From Parcubacteria group bacterium (lineage in GTDB: Bacteria; Patescibacteriota; Minisyncoccia; Moranbacterales; JAKLHP01), in assembly GCA_041657845.1 (NCBI GenBank), contig JBBABD010000002.1, positions 5,523-69,522 of the forward strand: a DNA stretch of 64,000 nucleotides. Direction: 5' to 3'. Numbering within the stretch: position 1 is the stretch's first letter; every line of letters begins with the position of its first letter. This document shows positions 41,242 through 50,681 of the stretch, piece by piece. A program made the translations under genes and the position numbers. The notes beneath the pieces were generated by a model. That model did not search any database. It saw only the letters and a program-made list of their open reading frames with translations, and was not told where the DNA came from.

Positions 41242-41275
41242 AGCGGTTGAAGAATCTTTCAACCGCTTTTTTATT
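41242..41275 (+). terminator. module D final terminator with GAATCT loop
   Basis: Perfect ten-base stem AGCGGTTGAA / TTCAACCGCT (41242-41251 with 41258-41267) enclosing GAATCT, then TTTTTATTT. Confidence 0.92.
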
Positions 41276-41302
41276 TGAAGAAAGTTAATTTAAAAGTTTT
41301 GT

Positions 41303-41346
41303 GAATATATGTTCGGGATTCTTCGTCGAGGCGACGCAGAATGACA
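41303..41346. repeat. dispersed GTCATTCTG repeat, inverted copy
   Basis: Reverse-complement relative of 20881-20924; reads GAATATATGTTCGGGATTC and ends AGAATGACAT on the plus strand. Confidence 0.75.
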
Positions 41347-41364
41347 TTACGTTTTCACTTTCAC

Positions 41365-41425
41365 TTGACAACTCTCTTTTTTAATGATACAATAAAGTTA
41401 ACAAAAGTGTTAATTATTATGCATC
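41365..41425 (+). promoter_or_regulatory. promoter and candidate operator of AbiE-like pair
   Basis: TTGACA (41365-41370), 17-bp spacer, TACAAT (41388-41393). An inverted repeat TAACA-AAAG-TGTTA lies just after the -10, where an antitoxin HTH could bind. Confidence 0.65.
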
Positions 41426-41434
41426 ATTAAAATT

Positions 41435-42127
41435 ATGAACAATCTGGAATTAAAAGAATATATCAAAAAACTGGGGATTTCGGCCGACCAGATTCTGCGC
41501 GAAGAAGCTGAGATGGAATTTCTGAAAGATTTTTCCGAAAGCAAGCTAAGTTCAAATGTTGTTTTCTATGGAGGAACGGCGCTCCGCTTGGCCTATAATT
41601 CTCCTCGTTTTTCTGAAGATCTTGATTTTCTGACTATTAAAAATATTAGGTTTTCCGAATTTAAAAAACTGATGGAAAAAATTGAGAAAAACCATTCAGG
41701 CTGGAAACTGACTGACACCAAAGAAAAACGCCAAACAATATTTGCACTGTTTAATATTTATGATGAAAAATTGAAGCACAGCTTTTCTGTCAAAATAGAA
41801 ATCCATAAGCCGGAAAGAAAAACAAAATTCAAAACAGACCTGATGCTCATAAAAAGTCCTATTAGCATCAATGAGCCATTGGTCTTGGTTCCTGCGCTTC
41901 AAGAATTAAAAACCTTCAAAGAAATGGCTTTGATGCAAAGAAGAAAAGCTCGGGATATTTTTGATCTTTGGTATATTTCCCAAGTTCTTCGAGAAAACTT
42001 CGTTTTACCCAAAAAAGTTCCGCCCTATTCAGCAAGAGAGTTCAAGAATGAACTGCAAGTTTTCTTACCCAAAAAATATTATCCGATAGTCAGCCAACTA
42101 TATGAAAAAATTACTGGAAAAAATTAA
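41435..42127 (+). CDS. AbiEii-like nucleotidyltransferase toxin
   Basis: 230 aa. DNA-pol-beta-type nucleotidyltransferase of the AbiEii/COG2253 kind: VVFYGGTALRLAY, RFSEDLDFLT (metal Asp pair), and VKIEIH. Toxins of this group inactivate tRNAs or other targets by adding nucleotides. Its partner starts within its last 26 bp. Gene order is toxin then antitoxin-like, the reverse of the usual abiEi-abiEii order. Confidence 0.88.
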   Translation: MNNLELKEYIKKLGISADQILREEAEMEFLKDFSESKLSSNVVFYGGTALRLAYNSPRFSEDLDFLTIKNIRFSEFKKLMEKIEKNHSGWKLTDTKEKRQTIFALFNIYDEKLKHSFSVKIEIHKPERKTKFKTDLMLIKSPISINEPLVLVPALQELKTFKEMALMQRRKARDIFDLWYISQVLRENFVLPKKVPPYSAREFKNELQVFLPKKYYPIVSQLYEKITGKN

Positions 42128-42677
42128 ACTCATCTCTAAGAGTTATTTCTCTTTTTCTGATTTGAGAAAAATAGCACCTATGGAGGAAAATGGCCTAAAG
42201 GTGTCCTTGAATCGCTTGGTTAAAAACGGAGCGCTTTTGCGATTGTCGAGAGGAATTTATGCGACTAACCTGTCCAACGTTGAATGGAATAAATTGGCAT
42301 TAGAATTATATTCTCAGAGTTACCTTTCTTTTGAATGGGCGCTGGCCTACCACAAAATTCTCAGCCAGCAACCCATTAATTTGACATTGGCAACCGCAAA
42401 AAGAAGCAGAACGATAAACGTTTCTGATTATATTTTTATCTATCACCACATTAGACCGGAGTTGTTTTGGGGATATGAAAAGAGGGATAACGTCATGATT
42501 GCTGATCCGGAAAAAGCTTTTTTGGACTTGGCTTATTTATCAATTAACGGTTATGCCAAATTAGATGCATCCGAAATGAACTTGAAACTTCTTGATAAAA
42601 AAAGAATTGGACTTTATTTGAAAAAATTTAATTCAAAGAAATTAAAAAAACTTGTTGAAACCGTATTAGTTTCTTAA
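42102..42677 (+). CDS. AbiEi-like antitoxin
   Basis: 191 aa. N-terminal wHTH (SFSDLRKIAPMEENGLKVSLNRLVKNGALLRLSRGIYA) and C-terminal domain with SYLSFEWALAYHKI and MIADPEKAFLDLAYLS, the AbiEi/COG5340 layout. It should neutralise the upstream toxin and repress the operon. Start overlaps the toxin gene, indicating coupling. Convergent with nfo by a 12-bp overlap. Confidence 0.82.
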   Translation: MKKLLEKIKLISKSYFSFSDLRKIAPMEENGLKVSLNRLVKNGALLRLSRGIYATNLSNVEWNKLALELYSQSYLSFEWALAYHKILSQQPINLTLATAKRSRTINVSDYIFIYHHIRPELFWGYEKRDNVMIADPEKAFLDLAYLSINGYAKLDASEMNLKLLDKKRIGLYLKKFNSKKLKKLVETVLVS

Positions 42678-43487
42678 CTTTTTCAGTATTTCAATATCAT
42701 TTTTATTTCCTGGAAATTCGGTTTCGCAAAGCATATCGATGTTTTGAGATTTAGCAAGGGCAACGATATTTTTAAAAGCATCGAGACCGATTTTTCCTTG
42801 GCCGATATGTTCGTGGCGGTCAATGTTTGATCCGCAATCCGATTTGGAATCATTGGCATGTATCAGCTTTATGTTTTCCGCTCCGATTTCTTCGTCGATT
42901 CTTTCAAGCGTTTTTTCAAAATCCCGCCAATCATATCCGGAAGCAAAACTGTGCTGGGTATCGAGGCAGATTCCGGCAATATTTTTGTCGTTTATTTTCT
43001 TGATCACCTCGCCAAGTTCTCCTAAATTATCTCCAATAATATCTCCGGTTCCCGCGCTATTTTCCAAAAGAAGTTTGGTTTTTCCTTTATATCCTTCCAA
43101 GGTTTTTTGAAGCATATGCACCACTTTTTGAATCGATTCTTTTTCTCCCAATTCTTTAGCGGATCCCAGATGTGTCATCACGTATTTGGCGTCAAGCAAA
43201 CTTCCGCGTTCCAGTTCTTCGCGAATAGCCCTAACTGATCCGTATCGTATTCGATTATTAGCCGAAGCAAAGTTTATGTAATATGGAGCGTGAATATATA
43301 TTTCAAGAATTTTGAATTTTGAATTCTGAATTTTGAATGATTGGATTGTTTCTTCTGTGATTTCCGGAGTTTTTCCTCCTTGCGGAGAACGGGTGAAAAT
43401 CTGCATCACTTCACAGCCAAGCTTAGCTGCTCTTTCTGGAGCATTTTGGATTCCTCCGGCAATTGAAACATGACAACCAATGTTCAT
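42666..43487 (-). CDS. nfo: endonuclease IV (Nfo)
   Basis: 273 aa TIM-barrel AP endonuclease. Zn ligands in motifs CHVSIAGG, YIHAPYYINFAS, THLGS, LENSAGTG, CLDTQHSFASGYD, HANDSK, DRHEHIGQGKIG and ETEFPG. It cleaves 5' of abasic sites, following the glycosylases in this window. Residues FKIQNSKFKILE (DNA 43304-43345) are coded by AATTTTGAATTC-type repeats and lie in a surface helix region. Confidence 0.96.
   Translation of the reverse strand: MNIGCHVSIAGGIQNAPERAAKLGCEVMQIFTRSPQGGKTPEITEETIQSFKIQNSKFKILEIYIHAPYYINFASANNRIRYGSVRAIREELERGSLLDAKYVMTHLGSAKELGEKESIQKVVHMLQKTLEGYKGKTKLLLENSAGTGDIIGDNLGELGEVIKKINDKNIAGICLDTQHSFASGYDWRDFEKTLERIDEEIGAENIKLIHANDSKSDCGSNIDRHEHIGQGKIGLDAFKNIVALAKSQNIDMLCETEFPGNKNDIEILKKLRN
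43304..43345. repeat. in-frame GAATTTTGAATT repeat in nfo
   Basis: Tandem GAATTTT/GAATTCT units, the same motif as the intergenic tract at 43545-43676, here translated in frame. Confidence 0.75.
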
Positions 43488-43544
43488 ACAATGAAAGTTT
43501 GGTCAATATTATAAGATTATTTTAACATTAAATGTCTTTGGTGT

Positions 43545-43676
43545 TAAAGCAAGCTACTCAAATTTCTAATTTTCAATTTATAATTTTCAAACAAATATCA
43601 ATGACAAAATTTTGTAAATTGAAAAATTAATTTATTGGAAATTGTTTGAAAATTGAAAATTGTGAATTGAAAATTC
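43545..43676. repeat. AT-rich AATTTTCAATT repeat tract
   Basis: Imperfect inverted and direct repeats of AATTTTCAA / TTGAAAATT between nfo and the DHH gene. No gene. Confidence 0.7.
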
Positions 43677-44636
43677 CTATACAATTTCCCATCCTTCTTC
43701 CGTCTCGACAATTTTTCCTTTGACCTCAAAGCCAGAGGCCAGTTTGTGCCCGCCGCCACCGAATTGGTGAGCGATCTCAGAAACATCAACCCCTTTATAT
43801 TCTTCCGACCTTAGACTGCCTTTAATATTATCGCCTTCTCGTTGAGAAAGAATCAATGAAAATTTAGTTCCCGGAACAGTATTAAGAATAGATGCCACTT
43901 GAGCAATATCTTCCGTGGACGCTTCGCAATCTTTAATGTCATCTTCAGTCAAAACGGTAGCAATCATACCGTTTCTAGGATTAATTTTAGCCTTTTCGAA
44001 AGCCCTGCCCCAAAGCTTTAGGGTTGATATTTTTTTATTGGCAAAAACAATATCAACTATCTTGGAAATGGGCGCTCCTTTTTTCATCAAATCGGAAGCA
44101 ATATTCATAACATAAGTCGAGGTGTTAGAGTGCTGGAAGCTCCCAGTATCACCCAAGATTCCCGCCATCAAGCAAGTAGCTATTTCTTTAGTAATTTTTA
44201 AATTGCAAAAAACAAAAAAACGATAAATCATTTCACAGACCGAGGAACAAGACGAATCCATAATATTAGCATCTCCTTGAAGATGGATGTCGGGATGATG
44301 ATCGATGAGAACTGTTGCCTGATTCAATGAAATCTTTTCAAATATCCTGTCGAATCCTCTTTCAACACTGTCACAAGCAATAACTGCATCATAAGATGAC
44401 ATGTCTAATTTATCAGGAAAAACAAATTCTGCATGAAAAATTTCATTAAGATAATTCGGAAATGGATCAAAGCAAGCAATGTCCACTTTTTTTCCAAGCG
44501 ATGCAATGTATTCTCTTAGAGCCAAGTTAGCCCCGATGGTATCTCCATCAGGATTAGTGTGGGCAAAAAGAAGCACGTTATTGGATTTGTTTATTATATA
44601 GTTTAAGGTTGTGAATTCTTTTACAAAAGATTTCAT
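43677..44636 (-). CDS. nrnA: DHH-family nanoRNase / pAp phosphatase (NrnA)
   Basis: About 319 aa. I choose ATG 44636 (MKSFVKEF); TTG 44660 would add 8 residues and sit 3 bp after rbfA. DHH domain motifs: LFAHTNPDGDTIGANLAL, IACDSVERG, LIDHHPDIH, then DTGSFQHSN. DHHA1 end has GGGGHKLASGF. NrnA degrades 2-5 nt RNA and dephosphorylates pAp. infB-rbfA-nrnA is a known gene order. Confidence 0.93.
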   Translation of the reverse strand: MKSFVKEFTTLNYIINKSNNVLLFAHTNPDGDTIGANLALREYIASLGKKVDIACFDPFPNYLNEIFHAEFVFPDKLDMSSYDAVIACDSVERGFDRIFEKISLNQATVLIDHHPDIHLQGDANIMDSSCSSVCEMIYRFFVFCNLKITKEIATCLMAGILGDTGSFQHSNTSTYVMNIASDLMKKGAPISKIVDIVFANKKISTLKLWGRAFEKAKINPRNGMIATVLTEDDIKDCEASTEDIAQVASILNTVPGTKFSLILSQREGDNIKGSLRSEEYKGVDVSEIAHQFGGGGHKLASGFEVKGKIVETEEGWEIV

Positions 44637-44663
44637 AGACAAGTTCGGAAGCTTCAACAAATA

Positions 44664-45002
44664 TCAATCTCTGTTAATATCATTCAGCAATTTTTCCACC
44701 TCATCAGCCTTTGATTCAGTAGTGTCGACAATGAATTCTATTTTGGGAATAATTTTAATAAAGAGTTTTTTGTTGAGTTTTCCCTGGATAAGATAAGTTT
44801 CTTTCTTTAAGGTTTCTAGGGCATAATTAATCTCCCGCTCAGGGAAAATGCTGATGAATATACGAGTATAGCGAAGATCCCGGCTGGTGTCAACTTTCGC
44901 CACAGTTAAAAAAACTCCCGGCTTCAAATTGAGTTCCCGAGTTATAATATCCGATATTTGCTGTTTTATCAGCTCGTTTATCTTTGAAATACGATAAGGC
45001 AT
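44664..45002 (-). CDS. rbfA: ribosome-binding factor A
   Basis: 112 aa KH-type fold: RISKINELIKQQISDIITREL, then FLTVAKVDTSRDLRYTRIFISIFP, and IPKIEFIVDTTE near the end. It matures the 30S subunit 16S 5' end. It lies between infB and nrnA. Confidence 0.94.
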   Translation of the reverse strand: MPYRISKINELIKQQISDIITRELNLKPGVFLTVAKVDTSRDLRYTRIFISIFPEREINYALETLKKETYLIQGKLNKKLFIKIIPKIEFIVDTTESKADEVEKLLNDINRD

Positions 45003-45075
45003 ACGTTTCGCAAATAGTCGCTAATGATGAACGAATGAATTCGAATGTATTTGATAGTATTCGCAACAATTAGCG
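45003..45075. repeat. ATTCGCAA-type repeat between infB and rbfA
   Basis: CGCAAATAGTCGCTAATGATGAACGAATG-like units in both orientations, related to 59816-59880 and 62930-62960. Short, no gene. Confidence 0.6.
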
Positions 45076-46836
45076 TTAAAGCTTGCGCTTCTTTTCTTCT
45101 TCCCGATAACAAATCAGATTGTCTCCCTCTTTTATTTTTACGCCTCCTTCAAAGGTAAGCCCGCATTCGTTTCCTTGATTTACTTCCTGGGTATTTTGTT
45201 TGTTCTGTTGTAAATTGGCCATTTTTCCTTTTCCAATTATTTCTCCTTCTCTTTTTACTTCAATATTTTCTCCTTTAATCATTTTCCCCTCGCTCACTCT
45301 TCCTCCTACAATCATATCTCTTTTTCCAGTTTTAAAAATTGCCAGCACCTTTAAGATTCCGAGGTCTGTTCTCTCAATTTCTACCGGAAGCATATCTGAA
45401 AGCATTTTCTTCACTTCTTCCACTAATTCATAAATAATATTATAGACTTTCATTGAAACTCCCGCTCCTTCAGAAAGACGCTTGGCTACCGGAGTAACAA
45501 CCACATTGAAGCCAAAAATAATGGCTCCGGCGCTTTCTGCGATTTTTACATCCGATTCGGTAATATTTCCCACTCCGGTTCCAATATATTGGACGGCTAC
45601 GTCTTCTGATTTAATAGTTGAAAGAATCTGCTCAATAGCCTCAAGTGATCCTTGAACATCGGTTTTTAAGATCACCTTCAACCTTTTTACGCCGCCTTCG
45701 AGAGAGCTTTGGTCAATCTTGGTTTTTAGCGCATTGCTTCCGCTAGCTTGCGATTTCATCTCAGAAAAAGATTTTTTACTGACAATCTGCAAGATATCAT
45801 TCGTTTTCGCCACACTTCCCAGCCCCATTATTGTAACTGGCATAGAAGGCTCAGCAACATTAACACTTCTTCCGGTAAAATCTTCCATTCTTCGAATTCT
45901 CCCTGTCACCACGCCAGCCACCACATCTTGTCCCACCTTCAAGGTTCCGGTTTTTACTAATGCCGTCGCTACCGGACCTTTCTTCGAGTCAAGATGTGCT
46001 TCCAAAATTATCGCCAGTCCATCTCTTTTAAAATCAGCTTTAAAATCCTCCACTTCTGTCACTAACAAAATATTCTCTAAAAGATTGTCTATCCCCAATC
46101 CTTGTTTAGCACTTACTTCAACCGCAATGACATCTCCGCCCCATTCCTCAATAACAATTCCATTATCAGCCAGCTCTTGCTTTACCTTTATTATGTTGGC
46201 CTCTGGCTTATCAACTTTATTAATCGCTACAATTACCGGCATTTTCTTTTCTTTAAGATAGGATATTACCTCCTTGGTCTGAGGACGCACTCCATCATCA
46301 GCCGCTACCACCAAAACAGCGACATCGGCGATGCTGACTCCTCGCTCGCGCATAGCCGAAAAAGCCTCATGCCCAGGAGTGTCAACAAAGGTAATCCATT
46401 CCCCTTTCTTTTTTACCTGATAGGCGCTAATATGCTGGGTTATTCCACCTGCTTCCTTGGCCGCCACGCTTGTTTTCCGAATCGTATCCAAAAGAGTGGT
46501 TTTTCCATGATCAACATGACCCAAAATAGTAACGATGGGCGAGCGCGATTCAAGGATTTTGTCTGATTCTTTCTCTTTTTTGATTATTTCGACTAATTTT
46601 TCCAGTGTTATTATTTCTTTTTCAGAACAAAGAGCGTCTTCTTTCGTGGAAAATCCTAGATCTTGAGCAATAATACTGGCGGTTTCGAAATCAATTTCTT
46701 CATTTATGGTCGCCAAAATATTGTTTCCCATCAGCTCGGTAATAATTTTTGAAATTGGCAAATTCAAAATCTCTGCTAGCCTTTTCACTGTAACAGAGGC
46801 TGGTATTCTGGCTAATTTTTGATTTTCGTTATCCAT
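45076..46836 (-). CDS. infB: translation initiation factor IF-2
   Basis: 586 aa. N-terminal IF2_N-like part ([24 protein letters not shown]). GTPase with [24 protein letters not shown] and SAKQGLG. C-terminal beta-barrel domains follow, ending [16 protein letters not shown]. The long N-terminal extension of many IF-2 proteins is absent. It places initiator tRNA on the ribosome. The upstream gene on the same strand is 10 bp away. Confidence 0.97.
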   Translation of the reverse strand: MDNENQKLARIPASVTVKRLAEILNLPISKIITELMGNNILATINEEIDFETASIIAQDLGFSTKEDALCSEKEIITLEKLVEIIKKEKESDKILESRSPIVTILGHVDHGKTTLLDTIRKTSVAAKEAGGITQHISAYQVKKKGEWITFVDTPGHEAFSAMRERGVSIADVAVLVVAADDGVRPQTKEVISYLKEKKMPVIVAINKVDKPEANIIKVKQELADNGIVIEEWGGDVIAVEVSAKQGLGIDNLLENILLVTEVEDFKADFKRDGLAIILEAHLDSKKGPVATALVKTGTLKVGQDVVAGVVTGRIRRMEDFTGRSVNVAEPSMPVTIMGLGSVAKTNDILQIVSKKSFSEMKSQASGSNALKTKIDQSSLEGGVKRLKVILKTDVQGSLEAIEQILSTIKSEDVAVQYIGTGVGNITESDVKIAESAGAIIFGFNVVVTPVAKRLSEGAGVSMKVYNIIYELVEEVKKMLSDMLPVEIERTDLGILKVLAIFKTGKRDMIVGGRVSEGKMIKGENIEVKREGEIIGKGKMANLQQNKQNTQEVNQGNECGLTFEGGVKIKEGDNLICYREEEKKRKL

Positions 46837-46845
46837 TTTTTTAAA

Positions 46846-47367
46846 CTAAACTTTGCTAGGTTTTTTCTGCATCGCGATTTTAACCACCTTCTTCTCTTCT
46901 TCGGTTAAGGGATATTTTTCTTCTTCTCCCTTAGCAATCGGCTTTGAATAAACCCTGGTTCCTTCTTTGGTGTGAAGAGATGATATAACTACTCCTGTAT
47001 TTTTTCCATCCAGAAGGGCTACTGAAAAACTTTGATCTCCTCCAATATCACCAAATGGATTAAATCTGATTATTCCCACCTTGTGGATGCTGGAAAAGGA
47101 AAGCTGGTGTATTTTATTGGAAATATTATAAAGCTCTTGGATTTCAATATCCAAAGATTTTATATCGGTCGAGTTTTTTAGCATTAACTCTTCCAGACTT
47201 TTTCCATCCTTTCCTTCAAACAAAATCGCACTTTTTCTCTCTAGCCCTCTTGTTTTTGCTAAAACATAAAAAACAATCACAATCAAAACTATCACAAAAA
47301 CTGCTAAAAGGATAACCACCCAAGACAGGCTATTTTCGACTAATAAAAAAAATGTGTTCATAGACAA
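46846..47367 (-). CDS. DUF4446 family membrane protein
   Basis: 173 aa. One N-terminal membrane helix (WVVILLAVFVIVLIVIVFYVLA), a coiled-coil stretch, then the DUF4446 core KVGIIRFNPFGDIGGDQSFSVALLD and VVISSLHTKEGTRVYSKPI. Function unknown; widespread near ori genes of Gram-positives. It is upstream of infB and diverges from dnaA. Confidence 0.9.
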   Translation of the reverse strand: MSMNTFFLLVENSLSWVVILLAVFVIVLIVIVFYVLAKTRGLERKSAILFEGKDGKSLEELMLKNSTDIKSLDIEIQELYNISNKIHQLSFSSIHKVGIIRFNPFGDIGGDQSFSVALLDGKNTGVVISSLHTKEGTRVYSKPIAKGEEEKYPLTEEEKKVVKIAMQKKPSKV

Positions 47368-47482
47368 AACGAATTGCTACTTTAAGTTAGCACTTATTCG
47401 TTGTTATGTAAAGAAAGAGGCTTTTTATCAAAAGAAAAATTAATGCGCACATCTTATAAACAGATTGTAAACCATTATTCCT

Positions 47483-47511
47483 CTGACAAAAAGCGTTGCC
47501 TATGCTATAAT
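47483..47511 (+). promoter_or_regulatory. promoter of dnaA
   Basis: CTGACA (47483-47488), 17-bp spacer, TATAAT (47506-47511). The SD ACGGAGGT lies at 47538-47545 before ATG 47562. Confidence 0.75.
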
Positions 47512-47561
47512 TTTCAACACACGACTAAGCTTCTTTTAACGGAGGTAATCTAAAAAACTAT

Positions 47562-48950
47562 ATGACAAATGAAGAGCTTTGGCAGGCAGCCCTGGGAGAA
47601 ATAGAGTTATCTATTTCAAAGGCTAATTTTATCACCTGGTTTAAAAACACTTCTATCCTTTCGAGTGAGCGTGGAAAGATAGTTATTGGTGTTCCGAATG
47701 GATTTTCCAAAGAATGGCTGGAAAATAAGTATAGGAGCTATATAATAAAAGCTCTTCAGAATTTTCACAAAGAAGTTTTTGAAATCAGTTGTTTGATTTA
47801 TAGTCCTTCTAACATTAGCCAGGATAAGCCAAAAAATGTTGACGCTATTAAAAATCCTGAGCAATATCAAGTTTCCAGCGCTATTCCTAAAAATATTCAA
47901 TTTAAGCCTTTTGGCGCCAAATCTTCCAACTTAAATTCACGTTATCTTTTTGAAAATTTCATCATAGGAGAAAATAATGAACTAGCCAGAGCAGCCTGCT
48001 GGGCTGTCTCCCAAAATCTTGGAAAAGTCTATAATCCGCTTTTTATCTATGGAAATGTTGGGCTTGGCAAAACCCACCTCCTCCAATCAATTGGAAACGA
48101 GGTACTAAAAAATAACCCTCAAAAAAATGTAGTTTACATAACCCTAGAAAAGTTTGCTACTGACCTCATTGAATCCATAAAAAATGGGAGAGTAAGCGAA
48201 TTTAAGGCTACTTTTCAACAAGTTGATCTTTTAATCATTGACGATATTCAGTTTCTCTCCGGCAAAGAAAAAACTCAAAATGAGTTTTTTCACATATTCA
48301 ACGCACTCTATCAACTCAACAAGCAGCTCGTCTTAAGTAGCGATCGGCCTCCTAAATCAATTGCTACTATTGAAGATCGACTTCGCTCTCGTTTTGAAGG
48401 AGGAATGATTGCTGACATTGGAAGGCCTGATCTAGAAACAAGAATGGCCATATTAAAAGAAAAATCAGCTGAAAAAGGGCTTCCCTTAACCGAAGAGGTC
48501 TCAAGATTTATCGCAGAGAACATAAAAAACAACATCCGAGAACTTGAAGGAGCTCTGAATAGAATTATTGCTTTATCTGAATTGGGCGGCAAAGAACCAA
48601 CTTTAGATTTTGTCAAAAAAACACTCGAAACAACCATTTCTAGCGGAAAAAAACAAGGCATAAATCACCAAAACGTTATTGATTTGGTTTCAGATTTTTA
48701 CAATGTTTCACAGGAAGATCTTCTGAACAAAGGACGAAAACAAGAAGTGGCTCTGGCTAGACAGGTGGCTATGTACCTAATGAGAAGCGAATTAAATATT
48801 TCCTACCCTGGAATTGGTGAAAAATTTGGAGGCAGAGATCACACCACCGCATTGCATGCCTTCGAAAAAATCAACAGGGAGTTGGATGTTAATGAAAGAA
48901 TAAAGGAGGCTGTGTTTACTCTTAAGGAGCGTCTATATCAACTAGATTAG
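47562..48950 (+). CDS. dnaA: chromosomal replication initiator DnaA
   Basis: 462 aa. Domain I (ELWQAALGEIELSISKANFITWFKNT), AAA+ domain with Walker A GNVGLGKTHLL, Walker B LLIIDDIQFL and sensor II region, then domain IV with the DnaA-box binding signature GGRDHTTALHAF. It opens the origin at the boxes found just downstream. Followed by the presumptive oriC and dnaN. Confidence 0.98.
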   Translation: MTNEELWQAALGEIELSISKANFITWFKNTSILSSERGKIVIGVPNGFSKEWLENKYRSYIIKALQNFHKEVFEISCLIYSPSNISQDKPKNVDAIKNPEQYQVSSAIPKNIQFKPFGAKSSNLNSRYLFENFIIGENNELARAACWAVSQNLGKVYNPLFIYGNVGLGKTHLLQSIGNEVLKNNPQKNVVYITLEKFATDLIESIKNGRVSEFKATFQQVDLLIIDDIQFLSGKEKTQNEFFHIFNALYQLNKQLVLSSDRPPKSIATIEDRLRSRFEGGMIADIGRPDLETRMAILKEKSAEKGLPLTEEVSRFIAENIKNNIRELEGALNRIIALSELGGKEPTLDFVKKTLETTISSGKKQGINHQNVIDLVSDFYNVSQEDLLNKGRKQEVALARQVAMYLMRSELNISYPGIGEKFGGRDHTTALHAFEKINRELDVNERIKEAVFTLKERLYQLD

Positions 48951-49216
48951 TGGACAGCCTGTTAATAACACTGCATCATCCCTTGTATTACTCTAGTTAT
49001 CCACAGATTAAGCCTGTTAATAACTCGTGCAAAAAATTAACAAAAACCTTAGACGATACTTATCAACAGCACACACCCAATCCAAACTACCAACATATCC
49101 ACAATTAATTTACCTTAAATTATCCTAAAACAAAGCAAATATTTATTTATCCACAAGTTATATAATAATAGTAATAAATATATAAATATATTACTAATTA
49201 ATTTAAATATACTTAT
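48951..49216. other. oriC: presumptive oriC
   Basis: 266-bp gap between dnaA and dnaN. DnaA boxes TTATCCACA at 48997-49005 and 49147-49155; near-matches TTATCAACA (49060-49068) and ATATCCACA (49095-49103), all in the same orientation. Right after the last box is an AT-only stretch with TAATAATAGTAATAAAT, which fits the DnaA-trio / unwinding element pattern. Confidence 0.85.
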
Positions 49217-50371
49217 ATGAAAATCACTTGCACTCAGGAAAATTTTAAAAAGGCTATATATAACACAGAGAGGGTTATTGGAAAACAATCTACTTTGCCC
49301 ATTTTAGAAAATATCCTTTTGGAAACAGAAAAAGGAATGCTTAAGTTTTCTGCTACTAATTTGGAAATTGGAGTATTTTTGAAAGTAGGAGCAAAAATAG
49401 AAAAAGAAGGAAAAATAACCATCCCTGCCAAAATTATCAGTAATTTTGTAAACAATCTTCCTCAAGGAGAAAACATCACCATTGAGACGGATGATCAGGT
49501 TTTGCGCATAAAAAGTGGCAATTCTAAAGCGAGCATAAAAGGACTTAGCGCCCAAGATTTTCCTATAATCCCCGAATTTAAAGGGAGTTTTCTTTTTTCT
49601 TTTTCTGGAAATGAATTAAAAGAAAACCTTCCTAAGATATTATCCTGTGTCTCTTTGGATGGGACGCGTCCGGAACTTAGTGGGGTTAATGTCATTTTGG
49701 GAGACAGGGAAGTTGCTTTGGCGGCCACAGACAGCTTTCGACTATTTGAAGTTAAGTGTGCCATCAAGGTGAAAAAAGAAGATGAATTTACCGCGTTTTT
49801 GTCAAAAACTAATTCCATAATCATTCCCAGTGGAACACTTCTTGAGGTTTTGCGGGTAATCAGCCAAGAGGATCAGGAGGTGGAGGTAGCAGTGGAAGAA
49901 AATCAGATATTTTTTCAGATCGACAATGTGCGGATAGTCTCCCGCCTGATAAACGGAAAATACCCGGAATATAAACAGATCATCCCCAAGGAATTTTCCA
50001 CCCAGGCGATCATAAGTAAAGAAGAGGCTCTTCGGGCGGTCAAGATTGGCAGTTTTTTTACCAATAGCAAGTCGGGAGAAGTTAGTTTTAAGTTGAACCA
50101 AAAAGAAGGGAAAATTTCTGTTTTGGCCCAGTCAGAAGAAAAGGGAGAAAATAAGACCGAAGTCAAAGCTAAAATCGATGGATTGGACCAAGACATTGTT
50201 TTTAATCCCCGCTACATCCTGGATGGAATTAATGCCATTAACACCCCCCAGGTGGCATTTCTGGCCAACAGCGGCTCTTCACCGGTAGTTCTCCGGATGG
50301 CGAATGAAAAAGAAGGCAAGGTTGAAATTGACGAAAAATCTACATATGTCGTTATGCCGATAAAAAACTAG
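49217..50371 (+). CDS. dnaN: DNA polymerase III beta clamp
   Basis: 384 aa in three clamp domains. Starts MKITCTQENFKKAIYNTERVIG and ends YVVMPIKN, typical of the clamp C-terminus. Internal conserved stretches include LPILENILLE, SGVNVILGDREVALAATDSFRL and a YPEYKQIIP segment. Sliding clamp for replicative polymerases. Confidence 0.97.
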   Translation: MKITCTQENFKKAIYNTERVIGKQSTLPILENILLETEKGMLKFSATNLEIGVFLKVGAKIEKEGKITIPAKIISNFVNNLPQGENITIETDDQVLRIKSGNSKASIKGLSAQDFPIIPEFKGSFLFSFSGNELKENLPKILSCVSLDGTRPELSGVNVILGDREVALAATDSFRLFEVKCAIKVKKEDEFTAFLSKTNSIIIPSGTLLEVLRVISQEDQEVEVAVEENQIFFQIDNVRIVSRLINGKYPEYKQIIPKEFSTQAIISKEEALRAVKIGSFFTNSKSGEVSFKLNQKEGKISVLAQSEEKGENKTEVKAKIDGLDQDIVFNPRYILDGINAINTPQVAFLANSGSSPVVLRMANEKEGKVEIDEKSTYVVMPIKN

Positions 50372-50399
50372 CAGAAGCATGAATTAAGAATTATGAATT

Positions 50400-50681
50400 A
50401 TGAAGAAGATAAGTTTTTTGATATCTCAAAAAGAAAAAAAACCTAGTTTAAAACTAGAAGACAAGGACATTTTTTATCTTTTTGAAAGAATCATCAAACA
50501 GGAATACGGAAACCAAGGCGCCAAAAATCTCAAAGCCGGTTATTATAAAAATGGAAAATTATATATAAAATCCGAAAGCTCAATTTTTAGTAACGAGCTT
50601 CTGCTTAATAAAAAAGAGATTGTCCGAAAATTAAATCAAGAAATTGGAAATGAAGAAATTGTGGACATTAAGGTTAATTAA
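50400..50681 (+). CDS. DUF721/DciA-like protein
   Basis: 93 aa: FYLFERIIKQEYGNQGAKNLKAGYYKNGKLYIKSESSIFSNEL, then KKEIVRKLNQEIGNEEIVDIKV. The pattern of a strand pair after a helix and a final I-x-x-I-x strand matches DUF721 (DciA), the helicase loader/operator found near dnaA-dnaN. Overlaps the convergent TrmB4 gene by 8 bp. Confidence 0.8.
   Translation: MKKISFLISQKEKKPSLKLEDKDIFYLFERIIKQEYGNQGAKNLKAGYYKNGKLYIKSESSIFSNELLLNKKEIVRKLNQEIGNEEIVDIKVN

Noticed and set aside
21657..41275. Integron-like gene cassettes with H1 as attC sites
   Set aside because: No integrase, no GTT-type core sites, and the same hairpin acts as the final terminator of each unit.
45719..46261. Long plus-strand frame opposite infB
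   Set aside because: Shadow of infB; the composition has no protein character and no SD.
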